Shown here piece by piece: positions 17,024 to 25,961 of a DNA stretch of 64,000 nucleotides. A program made the position numbers and the translations under genes. The notes beneath the pieces were generated by a model, which ran no database searches, had not been told where the DNA came from, and saw only the letters and a list, made by a program, of their open reading frames with translations. Position 1 is the first letter of the stretch. Every line of letters starts with the position of its first letter. The stretch is from Promicromonospora panici (GTDB taxonomy: Bacteria > Actinomycetota > Actinomycetes > Actinomycetales > Cellulomonadaceae), in NCBI RefSeq assembly GCF_900608595.1, contig NZ_UWYY01000027.1:26167-90166 (forward strand), given 5' to 3'.

Positions 17024-17903
17024 CGTCGGCCTCGTCTCCGCCGCGTGGCGCACGCTCCGCCGCCGGCCCGACGTGATCGTCGCGGCCCTGATCGTCCTGT
17101 TCTTCGCGGTCATGGCCGCGTTCCCGCGGCTGTTCACCGCGACGAGCCCGCGCACGTGCGCCATCCGGGAGGCGCGGCTCGACCCGCAGGGCTGGGGCGC
17201 GGCCCATCCGCTCGGCACCGACGCGCTCGGCTGCGACGTGCTGGCCACCTTGGTGGCCGGGGTGCGGCCGTCCCTGCTGCTCGCGTTCGTCGTAGTGGGT
17301 GCCTCACTGCTCATCGGCGTCACGCTCGGCCTGCTCGCCGGCTACTACCTGGGCTGGGCGGACTACCTCATCTCGCGCACCATCGAGGTGTTCCTCGTCG
17401 TCCCGCTGCTACTGGCGGCGCTGCTCCTGCTCTCCCTGTTCAAGAACGTGGACCTCGGTGCCGGTACGTTCGACGTGATCCTGCTGCCCGCCGTCGTGCT
17501 CATCCTGTTCAACTGGATGGGCTACGCGCGGTACGTCCGCGCCAGCGTCCTGGAGGCGAAGAACCTGGACTACGTGACCGCCGCCCGCTCCCTGGGCGCC
17601 TCGGACCTGCGCATCATGTTCCGGCACGTCCTGCCCAACGCGATCGGTCCGGTCACGGCCCTCATACCGACGTCGATCGCGGCGGTCATCGGTACCGAGG
17701 CGGTGCTCTCCTTCCTGGGCATCGGGGTGCGTCCGCCCGCGACGAGCTGGGGGATCCAGATCTCACAGGGCTCCGAATGGGTGCTCGGCGGCGCGCCACA
17801 CATCCTGATCGCGCCGCTGGTCTGCCTGATCGCCGCCGTCCTGTCCCTGGTCGTGCTCGGCGATGCCCTGCGCGACGCCCTCGACCCGAGGCTCACGGCA
17901 TGA
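17016..17903 (+). CDS. Peptide ABC transporter permease, DppC type
   Basis: 295-residue second permease. Features are a cytoplasmic N-terminus (AWRTLRRRPDVIVAALIV), a loop HPLGTDALGCDVLATLVAGVRPS, which is the DppC family signature, five or six helices, and an EAA loop ARSLGASDLRIMFRHVLPNAIGP. It overlaps the upstream permease gene by 8 nt and the downstream ATPase gene by 4 nt (ATGA). The ATG at 17016 is chosen because it begins at the normal family N-terminus. Confidence 0.93.
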   Translation: MNDVGLVSAAWRTLRRRPDVIVAALIVLFFAVMAAFPRLFTATSPRTCAIREARLDPQGWGAAHPLGTDALGCDVLATLVAGVRPSLLLAFVVVGASLLIGVTLGLLAGYYLGWADYLISRTIEVFLVVPLLLAALLLLSLFKNVDLGAGTFDVILLPAVVLILFNWMGYARYVRASVLEAKNLDYVTAARSLGASDLRIMFRHVLPNAIGPVTALIPTSIAAVIGTEAVLSFLGIGVRPPATSWGIQISQGSEWVLGGAPHILIAPLVCLIAAVLSLVVLGDALRDALDPRLTA

Positions 17904-19006
17904 GCGCCGTCACCAACCCGGGCACGCGCCAGGCATCGGACGCCGGGGCGGGTGGCCCGCTCCTCGAGGTCACCGACCTCGCCGTCGAGTTCCGTACGCC
18001 CGACGGCGTCGTGCGCGCCGTCGACGGTCTGTCCTACCGGGTGGAGGCGGGCCGCACGCTCGCCATCGTGGGCGAGTCCGGCTCCGGCAAGTCCGTGTCG
18101 TCGCTGGCCGTGCTCGGCCTGCTGCCGGACACGGCCCGGGTCACGCGCGGCAGCGTCCGCCTGGCCGGCACGGACCTGCTCACCCTGAGCCGCAAGGCGC
18201 ACCGCGCGCGCTGCGGCGACCAGGTGGCGATGGTGTTCCAGGACGCGCTGGCCGCGCTCAACCCCGTGCACACCGTGGGCTACCAGCTCACGGAGGCGCT
18301 GCGCGCGCGGCAGGGGCTGTCGCGTGGCGACGCCCGCCGTCGGGCCGTCGAGCTGCTCGACCTGGTCAAGGTGCCGAACGCGAAGGCCCGCGTCAAGGAG
18401 TACCCCCACCAGTTCTCCGGCGGCATGCGCCAGCGCGTCATGATCGCGTCGGCGCTGGCCATGGACCCCGACGTACTCATCGCGGACGAGCCCACGACCG
18501 CCCTCGACGTCACCGTCCAGGCGCAGGTCCTGCGGCTGCTCGCGGAGATCCAGGCCGAGCGGCAGATGGGCCTCGTCCTGATCACGCACGATCTCGGCGT
18601 CGTGGCCGGCGTCGCCGACGACGTCACGGTCATGTACGCGGGCCGCGCAGTCGAGCAGGCCCCCGTGGCGCCCACCTACACGACGCCCGCCCACCCGTAC
18701 ACGCGGGCCCTCCTGCGCTCGATCCCGTCCGCGTCCGGCACGGGGCGGCTGCCCGTGATCCCGGGACGCCCGCCGAGCCCCGCCGCGATGCCGTCGGGCT
18801 GCCCGTTCCACCCGCGCTGCGACGCGGTGCGCGACATCTGCCGCACCGAGGTGCCGCCGCTGGCCACGCCGGCCGAGGGCCGGACGTCGGCCTGCCACTT
18901 CGCAGAAGACATCATGGCGGGCCACGACCCGGCACCGGACGCCGCTGCGGCGGACGCCCCAGCGCCGAACGACGGCCCGAACAACGGAGGTGGGGATCAT
19001 GAGTGA
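17900..19006 (+). CDS. Peptide ABC transporter ATPase, DppD type
   Basis: 368-residue ATPase: Walker A GESGSGKSVSSLAVLGLL, Q-loop MVFQDALAALNPVHTVG, signature FSGGMRQRVMIASALA, Walker B VLIADEPTTALD, and H-loop ITHD. The C-terminal oligopeptide/dipeptide domain contains the cysteine cluster CPFHPRCDAVRDICRTE, which in related ATPases binds an Fe-S cluster or zinc. Translationally coupled at both ends. Confidence 0.94.
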   Translation: MSAVTNPGTRQASDAGAGGPLLEVTDLAVEFRTPDGVVRAVDGLSYRVEAGRTLAIVGESGSGKSVSSLAVLGLLPDTARVTRGSVRLAGTDLLTLSRKAHRARCGDQVAMVFQDALAALNPVHTVGYQLTEALRARQGLSRGDARRRAVELLDLVKVPNAKARVKEYPHQFSGGMRQRVMIASALAMDPDVLIADEPTTALDVTVQAQVLRLLAEIQAERQMGLVLITHDLGVVAGVADDVTVMYAGRAVEQAPVAPTYTTPAHPYTRALLRSIPSASGTGRLPVIPGRPPSPAAMPSGCPFHPRCDAVRDICRTEVPPLATPAEGRTSACHFAEDIMAGHDPAPDAAAADAPAPNDGPNNGGGDHE

Positions 19007-20159
19007 CGGCGTGCTCGAAGTGCGGGAGCTCGTGAAGCACTATCCCGTGCGCTCCGGCCTGCTGCGGCGTTCGACCGGCGCCGTCAAGGCGGTCGACGGC
19101 GTCTCGCTCACTCTGGAGCGGGGCAAGACGCTCGGCCTCGTGGGCGAGTCCGGCTCCGGCAAGTCAACGCTCGCGCGCGTGCTGGTCGGCATCGAGAAGC
19201 CGACGTCGGGCGCGGTGCTCGTCGATGGCGAGGACGTCGCGCGCCTGTCCCGGGCGGGCCGCAAGCAGCTACGCCGCGACGTGCAGATGGTGTTCCAGGA
19301 CCCGTACACGTCGCTGAACCCGCGGATGTCGGTGAGCGAAATCGTGGGCGAGCCGTTCGCGATCCACGGCATCGACCCGGCGGGTGGACGGCGGGCCGCG
19401 GTGGGCGAGCTGCTGGAGCTCGTCGGCCTGGACCCGGACCACGCGAACCGGTACCCGCACCAGTTCTCGGGCGGTCAGCGGCAGCGCGTCGGGATCGCTC
19501 GCGCGCTCGCCCTGCGGCCCAAGATCCTGGTGTGCGACGAGCCGGTCTCGGCGCTCGACGTGTCGGTGCAGGGACAGGTCATCAACCTGCTGGAGGACCT
19601 CCAGGCGGAGCTCGGCCTGTCGTACCTGTTCGTGGCCCACGACCTCGGCGTGGTGCGGCACATCGCCCACGACGTCGCGGTGATGTACCTCGGACGCATC
19701 GTCGAGCAGGGGCCCGAGGCCGAGGTGTACGACGGGGCGCAGCACCCGTACACGCAGGCGCTGCTGTCCGCGGTGCCCGTGCCGGACCCGTCGGTGCGGC
19801 TGGTCGAGGCTTCGACCTCCGAAGCAGGCTCGGCCAGCAGCAGCGGCGTCGGCGGGGCCGCGATAGTCCTGGAGGGCGACCCGCCCTCTCCGGTGGACCC
19901 GCCGTCCGGTTGCCCGTTCCACACGCGGTGCTGGCTCGCGCCCACGCTGCCGGAGGCGCAGCCCGACCCGATCCCCTCGTACCCGCTGACCGACCGGGCG
20001 GACGCGGGGCTGCGGCTGGTGCCAACGGCATGCGAGACGGACGGGCCGGCGCTGGTACCCCGCCCGGAGGCCGGCTCAGGCGGTGCTCCCGGCGGAGCTT
20101 CCCACGTGGTGGCCTGCCACTTCGCACGAGAGCTGGCCGCCCCTAGGGTCGAAGCATGA
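18999..20159 (+). CDS. Peptide ABC transporter ATPase, DppF type
   Basis: 386-residue second ATPase: Walker A GESGSGKSTLARVLVGIEKP, Q-loop MVFQDPYTSLNPRMSVSEIV, signature FSGGQRQRVGIARAL, Walker B ILVCDEPVSALD and H-loop VAHD. The C-terminal oligopeptide domain (CPFHTRCWLAPTLPEAQPD) is longer than usual, with a Ser/Gly-rich insert before it and a Gly/Ala-rich extension near the end. The ATG at 18999 is preceded by GGAGGTGGGG and overlaps dppD by 8 nt. Its stop overlaps the GATase start (ATGA). Confidence 0.94.
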   Translation: MSDGVLEVRELVKHYPVRSGLLRRSTGAVKAVDGVSLTLERGKTLGLVGESGSGKSTLARVLVGIEKPTSGAVLVDGEDVARLSRAGRKQLRRDVQMVFQDPYTSLNPRMSVSEIVGEPFAIHGIDPAGGRRAAVGELLELVGLDPDHANRYPHQFSGGQRQRVGIARALALRPKILVCDEPVSALDVSVQGQVINLLEDLQAELGLSYLFVAHDLGVVRHIAHDVAVMYLGRIVEQGPEAEVYDGAQHPYTQALLSAVPVPDPSVRLVEASTSEAGSASSSGVGGAAIVLEGDPPSPVDPPSGCPFHTRCWLAPTLPEAQPDPIPSYPLTDRADAGLRLVPTACETDGPALVPRPEAGSGGAPGGASHVVACHFARELAAPRVEA

Positions 20160-20869
20160 CGCGTGTGCTGGTAGTCCTGAACTCGCCCACCAGCTCCATG
20201 GGCAGGCTCGAGCAGCTGCTTCCCGAGGCAGGTCTCGACCCGTTCCTGACCCCTGGCTCGGAGCTTCCGGAGACGCTCGACGGCTTCGCGGGCGTGGTCC
20301 TGCTGGGCGGCGGCTTCATGCCCGACGACGACGTCGACCACCCGTTCCTCGCGCGTGAGCGGAGGCTGACGACGGAGGCGTTGGAGGCCGGGCTGCCGCT
20401 GCTCGGCCTGTGCCTCGGCGGGCAGCTCCTGGCGCACGTCACCGGCGGCGTCGTGACGGCGCGGTCGGGCGAGACGGAACGCGGCATGTGCCCGCTGACC
20501 GTGCTGCCCGCCGCCGCCGACGACCGGGTCTTCGGCGACCTGCCCGGCGTGCCGGACGGGCCGCTGTGGATGATCGAGAACCACGCGGACTCGGTGACCA
20601 CCTTGCCGCCGTCGGCGACGCTGCTGGTCTCCAGCGGCGTGTGTCCCATCCAGGCGTTCCGCGTGGGCGAGGCGGCCTGGGGCCTGCAGTTCCACCCCGA
20701 GGCGAGGCCCGAACGGGTGGCGACCTGGGACGAGGCCGCGCTCTCGGAGCAGGGCATCAACCGGGCGGCGCTGGCCGAGGCGGCGTTGGTACACGCGACC
20801 GAGAACGAGGCGCAGTCGCGCGCGCTGGTCCGCGCGTGGTCCGACGTCGTCCACGAGACCGCGAAGTAG
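20156..20869 (+). CDS. Class I glutamine amidotransferase-like protein
   Basis: 237-residue protein of the GATase1 fold. The nucleophile elbow is LLGLCLGGQLLAH (Cys86) and the His-Glu pair is LQFHPEARPE (His180, Glu182), so the catalytic triad looks complete. No synthetase domain is attached. Stand-alone members include gamma-glutamyl hydrolase-like and GMP-synthase-subunit-like proteins. Its start overlaps the dppF stop, so it is part of the transporter operon. A role in hydrolysing a gamma-glutamyl bond of the imported compound is an inference from context. Confidence 0.85.
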   Translation: MTRVLVVLNSPTSSMGRLEQLLPEAGLDPFLTPGSELPETLDGFAGVVLLGGGFMPDDDVDHPFLARERRLTTEALEAGLPLLGLCLGGQLLAHVTGGVVTARSGETERGMCPLTVLPAAADDRVFGDLPGVPDGPLWMIENHADSVTTLPPSATLLVSSGVCPIQAFRVGEAAWGLQFHPEARPERVATWDEAALSEQGINRAALAEAALVHATENEAQSRALVRAWSDVVHETAK

Positions 20870-20880
20870 GGCGGGCGGAC

Positions 20881-21669
20881 ATGGTGGCGACAGGGACGCA
20901 CAGCGACGGGGTGCCCGTGGTGGCCTACCGGATCGCCCGGGCCTCGGGCGAGGTGCTGGCGGCGCGCCAGGACGGCCTGGACTTCTACGCGGCCTCCACC
21001 GTGAAGCTCGCCGTCCTGGTCGCGGCGGCGCGCGAGCTCGACGCCGGAACGGCGAGCCTGGACGAGACCTGCGTCGCCACCCGGACCTTCACGTCACAGG
21101 TCGACGGCGCGGGCGAGTTCACGATCGAGCCCGACGACGTCGACACCGGCCTCCCGCCGGACGGCACCCCGATGCCGCTCGGCGACGTGATCGAGCGCAT
21201 GATCGTTGTCTCCTCCAACGAGGCGACCAACATCGTGACCGAGCGCGTGGGCCTGCCGGCCGTGAACCTCGCCTTGGCCGACGCCGGGGCCACCAGCTCG
21301 GTCTTCGGCCGCAAGTACTCCGACCTGGCCGCCGAGCGGGCGGGCGCCTCGCACCGCACCACGGCGGCCGACCTGTGCCTGCTCATGTCGGCGGTGGTCG
21401 CGGGCAGGCTCGCGAGTCCGGAGCGGACGATGTGGATGTGCGCGCTGCTCGGGCGCCAGACCGACCGCCAGCTCACGGCCGCCGTGCCGCACGGCCTCCC
21501 GTACGGCTCCAAGTCCGGCTGGGTGGACGGCATCCGGCACGACGTCGCGTTCGTGGGCGAGCCGGGGCCGGACGCCCTGGTGATCGCGGTGTGCACGCGC
21601 GGCTACGACGAGCCGTCCGCCGAGGAGACCCTGAAGTCCCTGGGCACCCTGGCACTAACCCTCGCCTGA
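20881..21669 (+). CDS. Cytosolic serine beta-lactamase-like hydrolase (class A fold)
   Basis: 262-residue protein with the three catalytic motifs of the penicillin-recognising fold: STVK (39-42), SSN (111-113, the SDN position) and KSG (211-213, the KTG position). No signal peptide is visible at the ATG (20881), which follows the GATase stop by 11 nt, so it should act in the cytoplasm. A Glu equivalent to the class A general base is not obvious, which argues against a true beta-lactamase. Last gene of the peptide-transport operon. It may hydrolyse an imported peptide or peptide-like amide or ester. A family A hairpin follows. Confidence 0.82.
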   Translation: MVATGTHSDGVPVVAYRIARASGEVLAARQDGLDFYAASTVKLAVLVAAARELDAGTASLDETCVATRTFTSQVDGAGEFTIEPDDVDTGLPPDGTPMPLGDVIERMIVVSSNEATNIVTERVGLPAVNLALADAGATSSVFGRKYSDLAAERAGASHRTTAADLCLLMSAVVAGRLASPERTMWMCALLGRQTDRQLTAAVPHGLPYGSKSGWVDGIRHDVAFVGEPGPDALVIAVCTRGYDEPSAEETLKSLGTLALTLA

Positions 21670-21679
21670 CCCCTTTTGT

Positions 21680-21736
21680 TGTGGGCGCGATCGTTGCGCC
21701 TAGAACGGGCGGGTAGTCGCAACGATCACGCCCACA
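21680..21736. repeat. Palindromic repeat family A, copy 2
   Basis: Arms of 23 nt (21680-21702 beginning TGTGGGCGCGATCGTTGCG; 21714-21736) match at 21 positions around an 11-nt GC-rich loop. It is located directly after the transporter operon and before the acyl-CoA ligase gene, so it probably ends the operon transcript. Confidence 0.8.
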
Positions 21737-21814
21737 GCCAAACGGGGGTTGCCTCCGGCATTCGTTTCCTATTGAATGCGTCTGCAATAGTGGCGGGACT
21801 AGGGAGGCGACGCG

Positions 21815-23452
21815 GTGACCACCGATGCGACAGGGACACGAACCGACGGCCTCGTGCAGGTCGACCGCAAGGAGAATTTCCTCAACCAGGGCTTCCATCT
21901 CGTCAGGTCCGGCGTCCTCGCCCCCGGCCTCCGCGTCCATCGCGACGTCGGGGCGATCTGGCAGCTCCTCACGTGGGGCCCGTCCATCGCCGGCGGCTAC
22001 CGCGCCAGCACGGTCCGCGCCCCGCACCAGGCCGCCGTCGCCGACGAGCGTGGCACCTCGACGTTCCGGGAGCTCGACGACCGCGCCAACCGCCTGGCCA
22101 ATGCCCTCGCGGACCGGGGCGTCGGCGTCGGCACCGCCGTCGGCCTGATGTGCCGCAACCATGGCGGCCTCATCGAGGCCATGGTGGCGCTCGCCAAGCT
22201 CGGCGCGACCACCCTGCTGTTCAACTCGGGCCTCTCCCCCGCCCAGGTGTCGGCCGTAGTGTCCGAGCAGCGGCCGGCGGTCCTGCTCGCCGACCAGGAG
22301 TTCCTGGACCGGGAGCCCGACCTGCCCGCCGGCCTGCCGGTCTTCTCGACCTGGGCCGACGACGGCGCCTCCGGCCTCGCGGAACTCATCGAGTCGGGCA
22401 GCCCGGCCGCAACGCCGATCCCGGAGAGGCCCGGCCGGACGATCGTGATGACGTCGGGCACGACCAGCACCCCCAAGGGCGCCCGCCGCCCGCAGCCGCA
22501 CGGCCTGAGCGAGGCCGCTTCGCTGCTGTCGGTCATCCCCCTGCGGACCGGTGACCGCATGATGATCACCACGCCGATCTTCCACACGTGGGGCCTGGCG
22601 GCCATGCAGCTCGGCATGGCCCTGCACGCCGAGCTGGTCCTGCAGCGCCGGTTCGACCCGGAGCAGACGCTGCGCACCATCGCGGAGCGGCGGGTGACCG
22701 CCCTGATCGCGGTTCCCGTGATGCTGCAGCGCATCCTCGACCTGCCGGCCGAGGTGAGAGCTCGCTACGACACGTCGTCGTTGCGCGTCGTCGCCTACTC
22801 CGGCTCGGCGATGCCCGCCGGCCGGATCACCCAGTTCCTCCACGAGTTCGGCCCCGTCCTCTACGGCCTGTACGGGTCCACCGAGGCCTCCTGGGCCGCC
22901 ATCTCGACGCCGGCGGACCTCGCCGCGGAGCCGACGACGGCGGGCCGCCCGCCCCTGGGCACCCGCATCGGCATCCTGGACGACGACGGCCGCCCGGTCC
23001 CGCAGGGCGACGTCGGCCAGATCTGCGTCGGCAACGGGATGCTGTTCGAGGGATACACCAACGGCGCGGGCAAGCCGATGTTCGGCGGCCTGATGGCGAC
23101 CGGCGACCGCGGCCGCCTCGACGCCGAGGGACGCCTCTACGTGATCGGCCGCTCCGACGACATGATCGTCTCCGGCGGCGAGAACGTGTTCCCCCGCCCC
23201 GTCGAGGACTCGATCACCGCCATGCCGGAGGTCGCCGACGTCGCGGTGTTCGGCGTGCCCGACAAGGAGTTCGGCGACCGGTTCGCCGCGTACGTGGTGC
23301 TGCACGACGGCGCGACGCTCACCGCCGAGACGTTGCTCGCCCGGCTCCGTGACGGCCTGCCGCGCTTCTCGCTCCCCCGCGACGTCCACTTCCTGGAGAC
23401 GCTCCCCCGCAACCCGACAGGCAAGGTAGTCCGCCGCGACCTCCCGTCCTGA
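21815..23452 (+). CDS. AMP-forming acyl-CoA synthetase / ligase
   Basis: 545-residue ANL-superfamily enzyme that would activate a carboxylic acid as acyl-AMP and transfer it to CoA. Motifs are the P-loop MTSGTTSTPKGARRPQP, the A5 motif YGLYGSTEASWA, the hinge GDRGRLDAEGRLYVIGRSDD, GGENVFPRPVEDSI and the catalytic-lysine motif PRNPTGKVVRRDL at the C-terminus. The GTG at 21815 follows AGGGAGG. It lies alone between a family A hairpin and the convergent tryptophan dioxygenase gene. The acid cannot be predicted; the sequence resembles medium/long-chain fatty acyl ligases. Confidence 0.92.
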   Translation: MTTDATGTRTDGLVQVDRKENFLNQGFHLVRSGVLAPGLRVHRDVGAIWQLLTWGPSIAGGYRASTVRAPHQAAVADERGTSTFRELDDRANRLANALADRGVGVGTAVGLMCRNHGGLIEAMVALAKLGATTLLFNSGLSPAQVSAVVSEQRPAVLLADQEFLDREPDLPAGLPVFSTWADDGASGLAELIESGSPAATPIPERPGRTIVMTSGTTSTPKGARRPQPHGLSEAASLLSVIPLRTGDRMMITTPIFHTWGLAAMQLGMALHAELVLQRRFDPEQTLRTIAERRVTALIAVPVMLQRILDLPAEVRARYDTSSLRVVAYSGSAMPAGRITQFLHEFGPVLYGLYGSTEASWAAISTPADLAAEPTTAGRPPLGTRIGILDDDGRPVPQGDVGQICVGNGMLFEGYTNGAGKPMFGGLMATGDRGRLDAEGRLYVIGRSDDMIVSGGENVFPRPVEDSITAMPEVADVAVFGVPDKEFGDRFAAYVVLHDGATLTAETLLARLRDGLPRFSLPRDVHFLETLPRNPTGKVVRRDLPS

Positions 23453-23472
23453 CCGCCCGCCCCGTCGTGCGG

Positions 23473-24333
23473 TCACGCGCCGAGCGGGCCGTCGATCTCG
23501 GTACGCACCGAGATGAGCTCCGGGAAGAACGTCAGGTCGAGAGCACGCTTCAGGAAGCTGACCCCGCTTGATCCGCCCGTGCCCGTCTTGAAGCCGATGG
23601 TGCGCTGCACCGTACGCAGGTGCCGGAACCGCCACAGCTGGAACGCGTCCTCGATGTCGACCAGGTCCTCGCACGCCTCGTACAGCTCCCAGTAGTCGTG
23701 GGGGTCCTCGTAGATCGTCTTGAAGACGGCAGTTAGCTCCGGGTGCTCGGCCCAGGCCTGGGTGACGTCGCGGTCCAAGATCTCAGCCGGCACCTTGTGC
23801 CCGCGCCGCGCCAGCAGGCGCAGGAACGCGTCGTACACCGTGGGTTCGTCCAGCAGCTGCGCCAGCTGCGCGTGCACCTCGGGCTTGTCCCGGAAGACCT
23901 GCAGCATCCCGGCGTTCTTGTTGCCCAGCAGGAACTCCACGGCGCGGTACTGGTGCGACTGGAAGCCCGAGGACTGGCCCAGCGAGCCACGAAACTCCGC
24001 GTACTCGCTCGGGGTGAGGGTGGCCAGCACCGACCACTGCTCGGTGATGGTGCGCTGGATGTGCTTGACCCGGGCCAGGCCCTTCAGGGCGCGGGACAGG
24101 TCGTCGGCGTCGAGGTACTGCCGCACGGCCCGCAGCTCGTGCACCACGAGCTTGAGCCACAGCTCGGTGGTCTGGTGCTGGATGATGAACAGCAGCTCGT
24201 CGTGGTGCGGAGGATCGCTCATCGGGTGCTGCGCCGACAGGAGCTCGTCGAGCCCCAGGTAGGCGCCGTAGTCCATCTCGTCGCGGAAGTCCGTGCGGAT
24301 GGAGGCCTCGATGGGCCGGGTGTTACCAGTCAC
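23473..24333 (-). CDS. kynA: Tryptophan 2,3-dioxygenase
   Basis: 286-residue heme dioxygenase that opens the indole ring of L-tryptophan to give N-formylkynurenine. Family motifs are HHDELLFIIQHQTTELWLKL near residues 43-62, FRGSLGQSSGFQSHQYR, and the C-terminal TGTGGSSGVSFLKRAL. The length is normal for a bacterial homotetramer. No kynurenine formamidase or kynureninase gene is nearby. It converges with the acyl-CoA ligase gene (20-nt gap). The HipBA module is 16 nt upstream on the same strand, so kynA could be cotranscribed with it. Confidence 0.96.
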   Translation of the reverse strand: MTGNTRPIEASIRTDFRDEMDYGAYLGLDELLSAQHPMSDPPHHDELLFIIQHQTTELWLKLVVHELRAVRQYLDADDLSRALKGLARVKHIQRTITEQWSVLATLTPSEYAEFRGSLGQSSGFQSHQYRAVEFLLGNKNAGMLQVFRDKPEVHAQLAQLLDEPTVYDAFLRLLARRGHKVPAEILDRDVTQAWAEHPELTAVFKTIYEDPHDYWELYEACEDLVDIEDAFQLWRFRHLRTVQRTIGFKTGTGGSSGVSFLKRALDLTFFPELISVRTEIDGPLGA

Positions 24334-24349
24334 CTATCGAGCGTAACCC

Positions 24350-25603
24350 TCAGGCCGCCTGGGCCTCGTCGCGGTTCGGGTTCTCGAAAGCCTCCGCCAT
24401 CAGCGCGATCTCCTCGGCCGGGAGCGACATGTCGCGCGCGATGCGTGTCCAGCCGGACGTCGCCGTCGCCACCTCGGCGAGCACCCGCCGGGCGTCGTCC
24501 TGGCGCAGCCCGTAGGAGTCCGCGGTGGCCAGCAGCACCCGCACGTCCCGGTCGATGCGGGACCCGCCCGGGCGCAGCGGCGTCGACTCCGCGACGGCGA
24601 ACGGGTTCGGGTTCACGTCGAACAGCGGCGACAGCGACCAGCCGTCATGGCGGCGCAGGAAGCCGTGGTTCTTCATGTGGTCGTCCACGTTGCGCACGAG
24701 CAGCGTGAACGCGACGCGGCGGAACAGGTCGTGCCCGTCAGTGGCCGGCCGGCCCGAGTGGTCGGCGAGCGTCTCCGCGAGGGTCCGGTAGTCGATGACC
24801 TCGAAGAACGCCTTCTGCGTCAGGCTGTCGGCGGACAGGAAGCCGATGCGGCCGCCGTCCGGACGCCGGTCGAAGCGGCGCGTTAGCAGGATGGAGCGCG
24901 CCGGCCCGATGCGGTGCAGCCGCGCCACCGGCACCTCGATGCCGGCGTCCGAGGCCAGCCGCAGCGTCAGGTACTCCCAGGCCTGCACGTCCCACCGGTC
25001 GCCGCTCTCGGGCAGCTTCGCCATCCACAGGTCGCCCTTGTCGTCCTTGACGGTCACCTTCGGCCGGGCCCCGCCCATGGAGGTTCCGGCCGCGACCAGG
25101 AGCCGCACGTCGTGGTCCGTCTCCCGGTGCTGCGCGACGGCGTCCGCGGCGTCCGTGAGCGACGGCAGCTCCACCAGGTCGGGTACCTCCGCGCGCGGCG
25201 GCCCCATGAACGTCTTGCCGTCATCGAGCGAGAAGCGCAGCGCGCCCAGGCGGGTCTCGTCCTGCACGCCGAGCAGGAAGTCGACCTCGGTGAGGGTCAT
25301 GAACCCGCGGCCCTCCGCGCGAGCGGCGCGCCGCTCGGCGTTGAACAGGAGCGTGCGGCCCCACTGGTCGGGCTGGCAGTCGGCGAGGACGCCGAACAGG
25401 GGCCGGTCGCTGCCCGACGGGATGTTCCCCGGCGTCAGCGGCAGCTCCGGGCACAGGGCGTACGCGCGCGCGTCGCGGAGGTAAGCGGCGTCGTAGCGGA
25501 ATGTGCAGCCCACCAGGGCGCCACCACGATTGAGGTGCATGTCGAGGTCACCGGCGCGGATCTGTCCGCCACCGGGCAGTTCGACCTCGACATGTATCGA
25601 CAA
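24350..25603 (-). CDS. hipA: HipA-family serine/threonine kinase toxin
   Basis: 417-residue kinase of the HipA toxin family. The phosphate-binding loop is AAGTSMGGARPKV (171-183), the catalytic loop NVDDHMKNHGF (305-315) contains the usual N-x-x-D-H-x-K-N residues, and the metal-binding Asp lies in SPLFDVNP (325-332). In E. coli HipA phosphorylates glutamyl-tRNA synthetase and causes growth arrest; the target here is unknown. It starts at TTG (25603) with AGGAAG about 10 nt upstream, 14 nt after the hipB-like stop. Residues look complete, so an active kinase is expected. Confidence 0.93.
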   Translation of the reverse strand: MSIHVEVELPGGGQIRAGDLDMHLNRGGALVGCTFRYDAAYLRDARAYALCPELPLTPGNIPSGSDRPLFGVLADCQPDQWGRTLLFNAERRAARAEGRGFMTLTEVDFLLGVQDETRLGALRFSLDDGKTFMGPPRAEVPDLVELPSLTDAADAVAQHRETDHDVRLLVAAGTSMGGARPKVTVKDDKGDLWMAKLPESGDRWDVQAWEYLTLRLASDAGIEVPVARLHRIGPARSILLTRRFDRRPDGGRIGFLSADSLTQKAFFEVIDYRTLAETLADHSGRPATDGHDLFRRVAFTLLVRNVDDHMKNHGFLRRHDGWSLSPLFDVNPNPFAVAESTPLRPGGSRIDRDVRVLLATADSYGLRQDDARRVLAEVATATSGWTRIARDMSLPAEEIALMAEAFENPNRDEAQAA

Positions 25604-25617
25604 TGTGGCTCACTTCC

Positions 25618-25920
25618 TCAGCTGGAGACTCTTACCCGCTGCGGCAGGGCACGTTCCGCGTGAAACCTGCCCATCTCGGTGGTCAACGGGTCGCTCGCGC
25701 CGACGACGGCGTCCGCCACGCCGAGCACACGCAACACGGCAAACGTGTTCTCGAGGCTGACGGTTCCGGTGCCGGTCTCGATGGCTCGCAGCGTGGTGCG
25801 GGTGATGCCCGCGCGGTCGGCGACGAGCTGGGCCGTGAGGCCGTGGATCTTGCGCCAGGCGCGGACGTGTTCGCCGAGTGAGGCGAGGTCGCGCCGGGTC
25901 CGGAGGGACGTTCTGGCCAT
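25618..25920 (-). CDS. hipB: HipB-like XRE-family antitoxin/repressor
   Basis: 100-residue helix-turn-helix protein (GEHVRAWRKIHGLTAQLVADRAGITRTTLRAIE, given here in part as GLTAQLVADRAGITRTTL at about residues 27-44). It is encoded just before hipA, 14 nt apart, as in HipBA toxin-antitoxin pairs, where HipB binds HipA and represses the operon. RBS GAAGGGAG precedes the ATG. A perfect inverted repeat lies 42-65 nt upstream of the start and is a plausible binding site. Confidence 0.9.
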   Translation of the reverse strand: MARTSLRTRRDLASLGEHVRAWRKIHGLTAQLVADRAGITRTTLRAIETGTGTVSLENTFAVLRVLGVADAVVGASDPLTTEMGRFHAERALPQRVRVSS

Positions 25921-25961
25921 GACAAACTCCCTTCGGTTACCAGGCTAGCCGACGGGCGCCG

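Noticed and set aside
20881..21669. A secreted beta-lactamase conferring resistance
   Set aside because: No signal peptide, SSN and KSG in place of SDN and KTG, no obvious class A general-base Glu, and it belongs to a peptide-import operon.
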